From Henricia sp. BOLD:AAB3569 (Eukaryota > Echinodermata > Asteroidea > Spinulosida > Echinasteridae), in the NCBI GenBank assembly GCA_037783545.1, contig JBBELK010000056.1, positions 310,001 to 374,000 of the forward strand: a stretch of DNA of 64,000 nucleotides. Direction: 5' to 3'. Below, piece after piece: positions 43,470 through 54,135 of the stretch. The stretch's first letter is position 1. Each line of letters begins with the position of its first letter. Both the position numbers and the translations under genes were made by a program. The notes beneath the pieces were generated by a model. The model saw only the letters and a program-made list of their open reading frames with translations. It made no database searches and was not told the DNA's origin.

Positions 43470-45506
43470 ACCTGAATCTGGTATTTCCCCACTGCATTTA
43501 GCACAAAGATGTTCTCTTAGTGCAGGCTGTTTAGGTGGCAGCACAGAAGGTGATCATTGACCACGTCCTCTTCCTCTAGAATTCTTTTGACGATACTGGT
43601 TTTGTGAAGTTTCACCTTGAAACAATCCAGCTGCTTTCAAAGCTTGCTCTGCAACTCCTCGTTGGCGACAGTGGCTTGCAAAGTGACCCTGTTTGTGACA
43701 AATAAAACAAGTTTTAGCACACCAGACACTAGATCTAGTAGTTGGCTGATGTTTACCTGCCTCGTTTGTTTTAGGTCTACTCTTGTCCGCATTGGAGTTT
43801 GACTTCCAAAATCGCTGATTATATGGAACCGTAGACTGACGATCAAATCTTCCTCCATGGGCCTCTATATATTGTTCTGCTAAGGTTGTCATGTCCTTAA
43901 ACAGCTAGAATCCCCCTTCCACATTTTTTTTTAGTTTTTCTGTTTATCATGGAGGTGTATGTGTCTACAACACCATCACAACTTGTTTTTCACAAAAAAA
44001 TCGACAGGCTTTTGCTTAAAACGTAAAGCAGTTCCGACCCTCTTCACCCGAAATTCTGAAACGCTCGAGGTCACTTGGCTTGTTTATCAACACCCGCCCG
44101 GGTTTTTACGTCATCCTGAGAAACATACAAAACGGCCTGTGCAGTATTGAATGGAAAATACACGAAGTGAATGTTTATCATGCCTGTTTTGTCCTTGTAA
44201 TTCAAAATACAAACGTGAAAAACACTTCATGTAATATGACAACACTCTACTATTACCCGTTTTGTGAAAAAAACGGTGAACTTGTGTCTCACAATGAAGC
44301 TCTTTTGAAGTAAATACTGGTGCATTGCGACGGGTGGTTTTGTCACGGAACGAACGGCATTCACAGCGGTCTGTGTACTAGCATTGGACGGCTCACTGCG
44401 GGGGAAGTTCCGACGTGTTTGAACATCGCCCAGTACAAGTTAGAATGAGCGACTCATTTTTCTCTCTCTTGGTAATATAAAAGAAAATCTTTCTGCTCTT
44501 TTTTTTTCATAGTGTCTGGTAAAACATACAACTACCCAGCTACTGGGCATATCTCTGGCTTTTTGGACCAACAAAATTCTTCAAAAAACACCATCTAACA
44601 GAGACGGTTTTCCAAGTTGTTTTGCGTGTAAACGTATGGAGCTAACAATCGTGTTGACTTCTCTTTCTCAGGATTGCGTCACGGGGTCACGCGCATATCA
44701 TGAATACCTAATAAGCGTTTCAGAAATCGCGAAAATCTCATTTTCGAAAAGCGCACTTTTTATCCACTTAAAACCAACAATTAAAAAATAATAAAAATCC
44801 ACGTCGGCAAGAGGGATATTTGGACTATCGAAAAAAGCCTAAATGCTGGATTTTCGTCAAGGGGGATTCTTCCTCTTTAATGGACTTTGGTTGTCTTTCT
44901 TTTAAAAAGAGAGCAATATCCTTACCTGAGCCATTTATAAATTGTTCGCGGAGAAGGAGATCTCGAACACCATCAAAAGTCATGTCGAAGTCATGTTGAA
45001 GATAGGTCCACCCATCGAGTAAAATAATTATCGATCCGGACAGCAAATTGAGAAGCGGTCTCCCCAACATCTGGCTTTGCTGTGCTAAACTTGGTGCGAA
45101 AACCTTCTCCAGTCAACCTAAATCTACGCAATAAAGCATTCTTCAAACTTTGGTAATCAGCAGATTCATCAATAGCAAGTACGGGCATACACTTCTAAAG
45201 CCTTTCCTCTTAAAAGTGCACTTAAATTTATTGCCCAATTTTCTGGTTTCCAACCCTGACTAAGTGCATAACGTTCAAAACGCTGAAGATCAGCGTCAAT
45301 GTCGTCTTTATCTTCATCAAACACTGGGAGTTTAGGTGCACGAACACCTGAACTTGTTGAAGCGACTGATTCATTGTACTTGGGGGAAGCTGGTGGAGCT
45401 TCCACATGAGCAACCTCTAACTTCAATATTAAGGTTCCCTAACAAAATCAATTAAGGATTTGTCAGCAAGGCCCATTTGCTGACCAATTTCTACCCACTT
45501 CTCCAT
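43470..45506 (-). pseudogene. gag: gag of a SCAN-type (Gmr1-like) LTR retrotransposon, interrupted
   Basis: ATG at 45506-45504 starts MEKWVEIGQQ. Shifted frames then carry a capsid with PENWAINLSALLRGKALEVY, YQSLKNALLRRFRLTGEGFR and ASQFAVRIDNYFTRWVDLS, which resembles the SCAN domain and the Gmr1-type gag from which SCAN derives. After a 976-bp TTAA transposon the frame resumes with TLAEQYIEAHGG and a CCHC knuckle C-FI-C-HKQG-H-FASH-C. A TGA follows GRGRGQ at 43554-43556, then the same frame runs on to about 43470. Frame changes near 45430, 45180 and 45060 show long decay. No pol is present in the window. Confidence 0.72.
43901..44876 (+). mobile_element. Intact non-autonomous TTAA transposon (976 bp)
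   Basis: TTAA at 43897-43900 and 44877-44880. The termini ACAGCTAGAATCCCCCTT and AAGGGGGATTCTTCCTCT are imperfect inverted repeats sharing AGAATCCCCCTT. Removing the element plus one TTAA brings the two gag parts into the same reading frame, confirming both ends. No transposase is encoded. Confidence 0.92.
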
Positions 45507-45828
45507 TTTTATTTGGTCGGGTAAGGGACAGAAGCTAAGAGCAACCAACACAATGAGAAACATGTACAAGCAATATCTCAAACTCCAGATGACAAAGCGC
45601 GCTCAATACACTACAATTCAAACTTACCACCAAATGCCAACTTGCTAAATTTCTGGAGAGCCATGCCATCCAGGTGGTTGAAAACGTACACGACGTAAAT
45701 GCTGGTCAAAACTATAATACAATAATATTAATAGTTAAAATATAGACATTCAGTTATTAATTCCAATTATCCTGTCTTCAGATCACAGTACATTTACTGA
45801 GTAGGGTTTCGGGCCAACAAAGTACTAG
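45507..45828 (-). other. Leader of the SCAN-type element
   Basis: A roughly 320-bp A-rich leader between the putative PBS and the gag ATG. No conserved frame was seen. Confidence 0.45.
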
Positions 45829-45846
45829 ATTCCCGACAAGCCCCCA
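45829..45846 (-). promoter_or_regulatory. Putative tRNA-Pro-type primer-binding site
   Basis: Read on the minus strand, TGGGGGCTTGTCGGGAAT follows a likely LTR end (GTGTGACA) by three bases. It closely resembles the tRNA-Pro primer-binding site known from gammaretroviruses, with a few mismatches. Confidence 0.6.
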
Positions 45847-45849
45847 AAA

Positions 45850-46007
45850 TGTCACACAACGAACAATAACCCTATTACATAACACCAACCACGGCCCAGG
45901 AAAATCACCTAATAGGGTAACAAAGGGGATGGAATGCAAACAATGTAAATAACTCATTAAACTTGCCAAAGTCCTCCCAGCTCTCTATAATTATGGCAGC
46001 ACCGCTG
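45850..46007 (-). repeat. Putative LTR remnant of the SCAN-type element
   Basis: It begins TGTCACACAACG on the plus strand directly beside the primer-binding site. The outer boundary is not visible; the LTR may extend into or past the 23-bp array. No partner LTR is in the window. Confidence 0.45.
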
Positions 46008-46500
46008 ACAGCAAGAGTGCCAAGTACTTTTGAAGCAAGCATGCATGCCTTCTTTTGTGGCAAATATGTCAAGGACTTTGTGGCAAGTGTCCCAATTACT
46101 TTGTGCCAAGTGTGCCAGGTACTTTGCGGCAAGTGTGCCAGGTACTTTGCGGCAAGTGTGCCAGGTACTTTGCGGAAAGTGTGCCAGGTACTTTGCGGAA
46201 AGTGTGCCAGGTACTTTGCGGAAAGTGTGCCAGGTACTTTGCGGCAAGTGTGCCAGGTACTTTGCGGCAAGTGTGCCAGGTACTTTGTGGCAAGAGTGCC
46301 AAGTACTTTTGAAGCATACATGCCTTCTTTTGTGGCAAATATGTCAAGGACTTTGTGGCAAGTGTCCCAATTACTTTGTGCCAAGTGTGCCAGGTACTTT
46401 GCGGCAAGTGTGCTAAGTACTTTGTGGCAATACTTTGCGGCAAGTGCGCCAAGTATTTTGTGGCAAGTGTGCCCTCTCCTTCTGTGGCAAGTGTGCACTG
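46008..46500. repeat. 23-bp minisatellite
   Basis: Units of 23 bp with the core GTGTGCCAGGTACTTTGCGG repeat about 15-20 times. Two larger segments, GAAGCA...CTTCTTTTGTGGCAAATA at about 46030 and 46310, are shared, implying a ~290-bp duplication within the array. Frames stay open on both strands because 23-bp units lack stops; no gene is called. Confidence 0.9.
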
Positions 46501-47384
46501 CGGGCATGCCTGCCCGTTTAACACTTTGCGGACATGTTTTCTCTTGCCGAAAATTAGTCCAACAACCAACACATGGTATTTAGGCAAGCTTCAGTGCAAG
46601 GCCGAGGCTAGAGCTGTCGGCTGACTTCAAGGGGTTGACTGGAGTAAATTTCTATTTTATTTTTCTATTAGCAATTTGTATGTCTTTTATATTAATATTT
46701 AAATATTTGTTATTCAGGTAAATGTTATACCGTATTTGTATTTTTAAAAATATAATTTGACCCTAAAACCACGAAATGAATTTAATAAATTTGGAATCCG
46801 ACGTATACGAGTCACTCCATGAACATTGGGTTTAATCACTCAATTTTTCTTTCCATTTTTTGTTACAGTGACGGCAGCTGATTTTCATAATTTGCATATT
46901 TGTCTGCAATTTGCATAATTATCTAAACACTTAATTGAAAAAGATGTTTATCATGTTCTCTGGCCATGGCCATAAAAACGTAATTTACACATGTACATCG
47001 CTTTGAACAGATACCTACGTACAAAGTTGTATTGTAAAACGGTTTTCCTAATGGTGGCCGCTAATTTGCATATTTGTGTTCACACTATTAATTCAGAAAC
47101 ATGTTTATCGTGTACTGTGACCATGCAAACACAGGTTTAGACACTTTATGTGCTTTGATTGGGCACCTAAATATAAAGTTACATTGAAAAGTATAATTTT
47201 CCTAATGGCGGCAGGTAATTTGCATATTATGCAAATTTGACACCTTTCCACCAAATATATTTTGGTAGACTTTTAGTATGATGTTCAGGAGACTTTACTG
47301 AAATGCATAGCACTTAACAAAATTCTGTTGCAATTAGTGGTGGGTGTAACCCTAATTTGACTGGACTATAATGTGACAACACCA
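46501..47384. repeat. Diverged ~180-bp tandem repeat plus unique sequence
   Basis: TAATTTGCATATT-type motifs preceded by CCTAATGG(T/C)GGC occur at about 46870, 47053 and 47205, each followed by ACATGTTTATC(A/G)TGT-like and GGCCATG/GACCATG segments. This suggests three diverged units. The flanks show nothing recognisable. Confidence 0.5.
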
Positions 47385-47408
47385 CTTTCCTCATGCATAT
47401 GTAAATTT

Positions 47409-48060
47409 TCATTCGAAACCCCTTTTCGAACCATTTCAACCGCCATTCGAAAACCCCGTTTCGAACCATTTCAATTAAACCGCCGTTCGAAACCCCGCTT
47501 CGACTCAGTCGGTTCCAACCGCCATTCAAAATCCCATTTCAGCCGCCATTCGAAACCCTGTTTCGAACCATTTATACCGCCGTTCGAAACCCCATTTCGA
47601 ACCAATTTCAACCGTCATTCGAAATCCCATTTCGAACCATTTCAATCGCCGTTCGAAACCCCGTTTCAAACCATTTCAACTGCCGTTCGAAACCCCGTTT
47701 CGAACCATATCAATTGCCGTTTGAAACCCCGTTTCGAAGCATTTCAACCACCATTCGAAACCCCGTTTTAAACCATTTCAACCGATGTTCGAAAGCCCGT
47801 TTCGAACCATTTCAACCACCGTTCAAATCCCCGTTTCGAACTATTTCAACCGCCGTTCGTTTGAGATGGGTGTTTGTTTGAGATCGAAACCCCGTTTCAA
47901 AGCATTTCAACCACCGTTCGAAACCCCGTTTCAAACCATTTCAACCGCCGATCGAAACCCCGTTTCAAACCATTTCAATCACCTTTTCAAACCATTTAAA
48001 CCACCATTCGAAAACCCAGTTTCGAACCATTTCAACCGCCGTTCGAAACCCCGTTTCGGT
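47409..48060. repeat. 34-bp array 1
   Basis: About 19 units. Variation between units is mostly at CpG positions. A single GTTTGAGATGGGTGTTTGTT insertion sits at about 47868-47888. Confidence 0.9.
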
Positions 48061-48946
48061 ATTTTTTCGGTATACATTGAACAAAGATTGGAAGGAAATT
48101 ACCTCCTGGAATCAACAGATCATCCAATTAATTAATGTGACATCACCACTTTCCTCATGCATATGTACATTTTCATTCGAAACCCCTTTTCGGACCATTC
48201 GGTTCCAACCGCGATTCAAAATCCCATTTCGAACCATTTCAGCCGCCATTCGAAACCCTGTTTCGAACCATTTATACCGCCGTTCGAAACCCCATTTCGA
48301 ACCAATTTCAACCGCCATTCGAAATCCCATTTCTAACCATTTCAATCGCCGTTCGAAACGCCGTTTCAAACCATTTTAACCGCCGTTCGAAACCCCGTTT
48401 CGAACCATATCAATTGCCGTTTGAAACCCCGTTTCGAAGCATTTCAACCACCGTTCGAAACCCCTTTTCAAACCATTTAAACCACCATTCGAAAACCCAG
48501 TTTCGAACCATTTCAACCGCCGTTCGAAAGCCCGTTTCGGTATTTTTTCGGTATACATTGAACAAAGATTGGAAGGAAATTACCTCCTGGAATCAACAGA
48601 TCATCCAATTAATTAATGTGACATCACCACTTTCCTCATGCATATGTACATTTTCATTCGAAACCCCTTTTCGAACCATTCGGTTCCAACCGCGATTCAA
48701 AATCCCATTTCGAACCATTTCAGCCGCCATTCGAAACCCTGTTTCGAACCATTGATACCGCCGTTCGAAACCCCATTTCGAACCAATTTCAACCGCCATT
48801 CGAAATCCCATTTCGAACCATTTCAATCGCCGTTCGAAACGCCGTTTCAAACCATTTTAACCGCCGTTCGAAACCCCGTTTCGAACCATATCAATTGCCG
48901 TTTGAAACCCCGTTTCGAAGCATTTCAACCACCGTTCGAAACCCCT
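47985..48946. repeat. 481-bp tandem duplication
   Basis: Blocks at about 47985-48465 and 48466-48946 are nearly identical, including the spacer GATTGGAAGGAAATTACCTC at 48084 and 48565 (offset 481 bp). Breakpoints fall in 34-bp units, as expected for unequal exchange. Confidence 0.8.
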
Positions 48947-49165
48947 TTTCAAACCATTTCAATCACCTTTTCAAACCATTTAAACCGCCATTCGAAAACG
49001 CAGTTTCGAACCATTTAAACCGCCGTTTGAAACCCTGTTTCGAACTATTTCAACCACCGTTCGAAACCCCATTTCAGACCATTTCAACCGATGTTCGAAA
49101 GCCCGTTTCGAACCATTTCAACCGATGTTCAAAACCCCGTTTCGAACTATTTCAACCGCCGTTCG

Positions 49166-49590
49166 TTTGAGATGGGTGTTTGTTTCATAGGGGTATTTGT
49201 TTCAGATGAAACAAACGCCCATCTGAAACAAGTTGGGCAAGTTGGGCAAGCTGGCAAGCTGGCCAACAGATGGATGTTTCATTACCGTTCGACTTCAAAA
49301 AGATTGTGATAGACTTGTGATGGACTCGACTACAACCCTGGTGCTATAAAGTTGGTTCCAGCAATTAATTTAAGAAGCATACAAAATTTAACTCACGGGT
49401 TTGCTTGCCCTTTCTTCGATAATACTCCATGATGTGATGAACTGGAAAAGCAAAGGGAGCATCAACACCTTGGAATCGTAGGAGTTTATTCTGAAAAAAA
49501 GAAATTTACTGACATTGAAAATTGCTTACATTGACAAATTGTGACCTGTCACCACAAAATGAGCTTAAAGTTGGAATTTTGAAAGTTTGA
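49166..49590 (-). repeat. Spacer with exon-like cassette, copy a
   Basis: It starts with a hairpin-forming GATGGGTGTTTGTTTCA / TGAAACAAACGCCCATC-type junction, then AACAGATGGATGTTTCATTA, GGTGCTATAAAGTTGGTTCC, and the cassette at 49397-49490. It ends AAGTTGGAATTTTGAAAGTT next to a new 34-bp array. Confidence 0.8.
49397..49490 (-). CDS. Exon-like cassette, copy a (94 bp)
   Basis: On the minus strand a pyrimidine tract ending TTTTTTTCAG precedes the segment, and GTGAGT follows it. One frame encodes LLRFQGVDAPFAFPVHHIME followed by YYRRKGKQT; a second frame is also open. The protein family is not recognised. The cassette recurs at 52621, 53194, 61055, 63146 and 63590 within the same spacer. It may be a duplicated exon of a host gene whose introns became satellite, or an inert passenger. 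Confidence 0.4.
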
Positions 49591-49850
49591 ACCATTTCAA
49601 CCGCCGTTCGAAACCCCGTTTCAAACAATTTCAACCGGCATTAGAAACCCCGTTTCAAACCATTTTAATCGCCGCTTCAAACAATATTAATTGCCATTCG
49701 AAACCCCGTTTCAAACCATTTCTACCGCCGTTCAAAACCCCGTTTCGTACTATTTCAACCGCCATTGAAAACTTCGAAACCCCGTTTCGAACCATTTCAA
49801 CCGCCGTTCGAAAACCCGTTTCAAAACATTTCAACCGCCATTCGAAAACT
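49591..49850. repeat. 34-bp array 4
   Basis: Six to seven units, several diverged (CCGCTTCAAACAATATTAAT variant). Confidence 0.85.
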
Positions 49851-50376
49851 GAATACAAATTTTGAAGAAGAAAATGTGATTTTTCTACATAAAAGCAACA
49901 TTTGCGACAAAAGTGCAAGTGGGAAGTATACATGTATCTTAAATGCTCAATAACTTTATGCAGTTTTTGCTGCATATGAAGGATTACTTGTGTAGAAAGA
50001 CAATACTACTGTTCATTTTGATACCCCATGATTAAAAAGTGGAATTTTTCAACTTTGAAAATGTCTTCACATAAACTCATAGAAATAGGGCGCTGTTTGG
50101 GGCATGTCACTTTAGGAACACACAGCAGAAAAGCAAAGAAAAAACATAAGACTTCAAACTGGAATTGTGGAAAAATGCTGCAGTTTCCAGCCGTAGTTTT
50201 TTTATGGTTTACAACAGGCAACATGTAAAACAAACCTAAACCGTCATGGGGTTACAAAAGTTTCAGCAAGTTGGAGAAAATTGTGGGAACTTTTGTGCAC
50301 AGTTGAATGAGATTTTCCTGTGTTTTCCTAATGTGACATCACCACTTTCCTCATGCATATGTAAATTTTCATTCGA
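49851..50376. repeat. Spacer with ATTTGCGACAAAAGTGCAAG, copy 1
   Basis: Shared with 55660-56190, 57655-58175 and 59293-59815. An inverted relative of its central part is at 32525-32790. It contains GGGCGCTGTTTGGGGCATG and ends CCTCATGCATATGTAAATTT beside the next array. Confidence 0.8.
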
Positions 50377-51357
50377 AACCCCTTTTCGAACCATTTCAAC
50401 CGCCATTCGAAAACCCCGTTTCGAATCATTTCAATTAAACCGCCGTTCAAAACCCCGTTTCAAACCATTTCAACCTCCGTTCGAAACCCCGTTTCGAACC
50501 ATATCAATTGCCGTTTGAAACCCCGTTTCGAAGCATTTCAACCACCGTTCGAAACCCCGTTTTAAACCATTTCAATCACCTTTTCAAAGCATTTCAACCA
50601 CCGTTCGAAACCCCGTTTCAAAGCATTTCAACCCCCGTTCGAAACCCCGTTTCAAAGCATTTCAACCACCGTTCGAAACCCCGTTTCAAACCATTTCAAC
50701 CACCGTTCGAAACCCCGTTTCAAACCATTTCAGCCGCCATTCAAAACCCGGTTTCGAACCATTTTCAACCGCCATTCGAAATCCCATTTCGAACCATTTT
50801 CAATCGCCGTTCGAAACCCCGTTTCAAACCATTTTCAATCGCCGTTCGAAACCCCGTTTCAAACAATTTTCAATCGCCGTTCGAATCCCCGTTTCGAACC
50901 ATTTCACTCGCCGTTCGAAACCCCGTTTCAAACCATTTCACTCGCCGTTCGAAACCCCGTTTCAAACCATTTCAACCGCCGTTCGAAACCCCGTTTCAAA
51001 CCATTTCAACCACCGTTCGAAACCCCGTTTCGAAGCATTTCAACCGCCGTTCGAAACCCCGTTTCAAACCGTTTCAAACCATTTCAACCGCCGTTCGAAA
51101 CCCCGTTTCAAACCATTTCAACCACCGTTCGAAACCCCGTTTCGAAGCATTTCAACCACCGTTCGAAACCCCGTTTCAAACCATTTCAACCGCCGTTCGA
51201 AACCCCGTTTCAAACCATTTCAACCGCCGTTCGAAACCCCGTTTCAAACCATTTCAACCGCCGTTCGAAATCCCGTTTCAAACCATTTCAATCACCTTTT
51301 CAAACCATTTAAACCGCCATTCGAAAACGCTGTTTCGAACCATTTCAACCGCCGTTC
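50377..51357. repeat. 34-bp array 5 (longest, ~29 units)
   Basis: The most homogeneous block. Three units (102 bp) equal 34 codons, so any of the three plus-strand frames gives a 34-residue protein repeat (NHFNRRSKPRFKPFQPPFET followed by PFQTISTAVRNPVS). The longest frame is 50508-51380. Frames are also open on the minus strand. No gene is inferred. Confidence 0.93.
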
Positions 51358-51609
51358 GTTTGAGATGGGTGTGTGTTTGAGATGGGTGTGTGTTTGAGAT
51401 GGGTGTGTGTTTGAGATGGGTGTGTGTTTGAGATGGGTGTGTGTTTGAGATGGGTGTGTGTTTGAGATGGGTGTGTGTTTGAGATGGGTGTGTGTTTGAG
51501 ATGGGTGTGTGTTTGAGATGGGTGTGTGTTTGAGATGGGTGTGTGTTTGAGATGGGTGTGTGTTTGAGATGGGTGTGTGTTTGAGATGGGTGTGTGTTTG
51601 AGATGGGTG
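51357..51609. repeat. 17-bp array 1
   Basis: About 15 near-perfect copies of a 17-bp unit, TGTGTTTGAGATGGGTG, directly joined to the preceding 34-bp array at CCGCCGTTCGTTTGAGATGG. Confidence 0.95.
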
Positions 51610-51695
51610 AGTTTATTCTAAAAAGAGAAATTTACTTACATTGAAAAATTGTGACCTGTCACCACAAAATGAGCTTAAAGTTGGAATTTTGAAAG

Positions 51696-52228
51696 TTTGA
51701 ACCATTTCAACTGCCGTTCGAAACCCCGTTTCAAACCATTTCAACCGGCATTCGAAACCCCGTTTCAAACCATTTTAATCGCCGCGTCAAACCATATTAC
51801 TTGCCGTTCGAAACCCCGTTTCAAACCATTTCTACCGCCGTTCAAAACCCCGTTTCGAACTATTTCAACCGCCATTTAAAACTTCGAAACCCCGTTTCGA
51901 ACCATTTCAACCGCCATTCGAAAACCCCGTTTCCAAACCATTTCAACCGCCATTCGAAAACCCCGTTTCAAACCATTTCAACCGCCATTCGAAAACCCTG
52001 TTTCAAACCATTTCAATCGCCGTTCGAAAACCCCGTTTCAAACCATTTCAATCGCCGTTCGAAACCCCGTTTCAAACCATTTCAATCGCCGTTCGAAACC
52101 CCGTTTCAAACCATTTCAACCGCCGTTCGAAACCCCGTTTCAAACCATTTCAACCGCCGTTCGAAACCCCGTTTCAAACCATTTCAACCGCCGTTCAAAA
52201 CCCCGTTTGGAACTATTTCAACCGCCGT
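51696..52228. repeat. 34-bp array 6
   Basis: About 15 units preceded by only the end of the cassette spacer (51610-51695, GAGTTTATTCTAAAAAGAG), meaning the rest of that spacer was deleted. Confidence 0.9.
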
Positions 52229-52415
52229 TCGTTTGAGATGGGTGTGTGTGTTTGAGATGGGTGTGTGTGTTTGAGATGGGTGTGTGTGTTTGAGATGGGT
52301 GTGTGTGTTTGAGATGGGTGTGTGTGTTTGAGATGGGTGTGTGTGTTTGAGATGGGTGTGTGTTTGAGATGGGTGTGTGTGTTTGAGATGGGTGTGTGTT
52401 TGAGATGGGTGTGTG
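52229..52415. repeat. 17/19-bp array 2
   Basis: Mostly 19-bp units (an extra GT relative to array 1) with a few 17-bp units at the right end. Confidence 0.93.
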
Positions 52416-52620
52416 TTTCAGAGGGGTGTTTGTTTCAGATGAAACAAACGCCCATCTGAAACAAGTTGGGCAAGCTGGCAAGCTGGCCAACAGATGGATG
52501 TTTCATTACCGTTCGACTTCAACAAGATTGTGATAGACTTGTGATGGACTCGACTACAACCCTGGTGCTATAAAGTTGGTTCCAGCAATTAATTTAAGAA
52601 GCATAACAAATTTAACTCAC

Positions 52621-52695
52621 GGGTTTGCTTGCCCTTTCTTCGATAATACTCCATGATGTGATGAACTGGAAAAGCAAAGAGAGCATCAACACCTT
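52621..52695 (-). pseudogene. Exon-like cassette, copy b, truncated
   Basis: It retains the GTGAGT donor side but is fused to a 34-bp array after AGCATCAACACCTT, so the acceptor and first ~20 bp are lost. Confidence 0.5.
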
Positions 52696-52787
52696 TTCAA
52701 CCATTTCAACCGCCGTTCGAAACCCCGTTTCAAACCATTTCAACCGCCGTTCAAAACCCCGTTTGGAACTATTTCAACCGCCGTTCG

Positions 52788-52990
52788 TTTGAGATGGGTG
52801 TGTGTTTGAGATGGGTGTGTGTTTGAGATGGGTGTGTGTGTTTGAGATGGGTGTGTGTGTTTGAGATGGGTGTGTGTGTTTGAGATGGGTGTGTGTGTTT
52901 GAGATGGGTGTGTGTGTTTGAGATGGGTGTGTGTGTTTGAGATGGGTGTGTGTGTTTGAGATGGGTGTGTGTTTGAGATGGGTGTGTGTT
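52788..52990. repeat. 17/19-bp array 3
   Basis: About 11 units, mixed 17 and 19 bp, between a two-unit 34-bp block (52696-52787) and the hairpin junction near 53000. Confidence 0.93.
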
Positions 52991-53193
52991 TCAGAGGGGT
53001 GTTTGTTTCAGATGAAACAAACGCCCATCTGAAACAAGTTGGGCAAGCTGGCAAGCTGGCCAACAGATGGATGTTTCATTACCGTTCGACTTCAACAAGA
53101 TTGTGATAGACTTGTGATGGACTCGACTACAACCCTGGTGCTATAAAGTTGGTTCCAGCAATTAATTTAAGAAGCATAACAAATTTAACTCAC

Positions 53194-53287
53194 GGGTTTG
53201 CTTGCCCTTTCTTCGATAATACTCCATGATGTGATGAACTGGAAAAGCAAAGAGAGCATCAACACCTTGGAATCGTAGGAGTTTATT
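53194..53287 (-). CDS. Exon-like cassette, copy c (94 bp)
   Basis: Same structure as copy a with both splice-site consensus sequences kept (TCTCTTTTCAG acceptor, GTGAGT donor). One substitution (GCAAAGAGAGC versus GCAAAGGGAGC) would change proline to leucine in the LLRFQGVDAPF frame. Confidence 0.4.
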
Positions 53288-53366
53288 CTGAAAAGAGAAA
53301 TTTACTTACATTGAAAAATTGTGACCTGTCACCACAAAATGAGCTTAAAGTTGGAATTTTGAAAGT

Positions 53367-53956
53367 TTGAACCATTTCAACCGCCGTTCGAAACCCCGTT
53401 TCAAACCATTTCAACCGGCATTCGAAACCCCGTTTCAAACCATTTCAACCGGCATTCGAAATCCCGTTTCAAACCATTTCAACCGGCATTCGAAACCCCG
53501 TTTCAAACCATTTCAACCGGCATTCGAAACCCCGTTTCAAACCATTTCAACCGGCATTCGAAAAGCCCGTTTCAAACCATTTCAACCGGCATTCGAAAAC
53601 CCCGTTTCGAACCATTTTCAACCGCCGTTCGAAAACCCCGTTTCGAACCATTTTCAAATCGCCGTTCGAAAACCCCGTTTCGAACCATTTTCAAATCGCC
53701 GTTCGAAAACCCCGTTTCGAACCATTTTCAAATCGCCGTTCGAAAACCCCGTTTCGAACCATTTTCAAATCGCCGTTCGAAAACCCCGTTTCGAACCATT
53801 TTCAAATCGCCGTTCGAAAACCCCGTTTCGAACCATTTTCAAATCGCCGTTCGAAAACCCCGTTTCGAACCATTTCAAATCGCCGTTCGAAAACCCCGTT
53901 TCGAACCATTTCAAATCGCCGTTCGAAAACCCCGTTTCGAACCATTTCAAATCGCC
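53367..53956. repeat. 34-bp array 8 with 35-36-bp variants
   Basis: It begins with CCGGCATTCGAAA-type units. Later units have an extra A or T (CGAAAACCCCGTTTCGAACC, ATTTTCAAATCGCCG), making 35-36 bp. This is a local homogenised subfamily. Confidence 0.9.
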
Positions 53957-54135
53957 GATGGGAGTGTGTTTGAGATGGGAGTGTGTTTGAGATGGGAGTG
54001 TGTTTGAGATGGGAGTGTGTTTGAAATGGGAGTGTGTTTGAGATGGGAGTGTGTTTGAGATGGGAGTGTGTTTGAGATGGGAGTGTGTTTGAGATGGGAG
54101 TGTGTTTGAGATGGGTGTGTGTTTGAGATGGGTGT
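53957..54135. repeat. 17-bp array 4 (GGGAGTG subtype)
   Basis: About 10 units with GATGGGAGTGTGTTTGA instead of GATGGGTGTGTGTTTGA, switching to the common type in the last two units. Confidence 0.93.

Noticed and set aside
43617-43802. Plus-strand frame opposite the zinc-knuckle gag
   Set aside because: Shadow of the minus-strand gag fragment.
45905-46587. Overlapping frames up to ~200 codons with cysteine- or WHTC-rich repeats
   Set aside because: They are translations of the 23-bp minisatellite in several frames and on both strands, not a metallothionein-like or secreted protein.
50508-51380. 290-codon frame with a 34-residue repeat, and similar frames throughout 47.4-64 kb
   Set aside because: The 34-bp unit has no stop in any plus frame, so long frames arise automatically; spacers and indels break them and no independent coding evidence exists.
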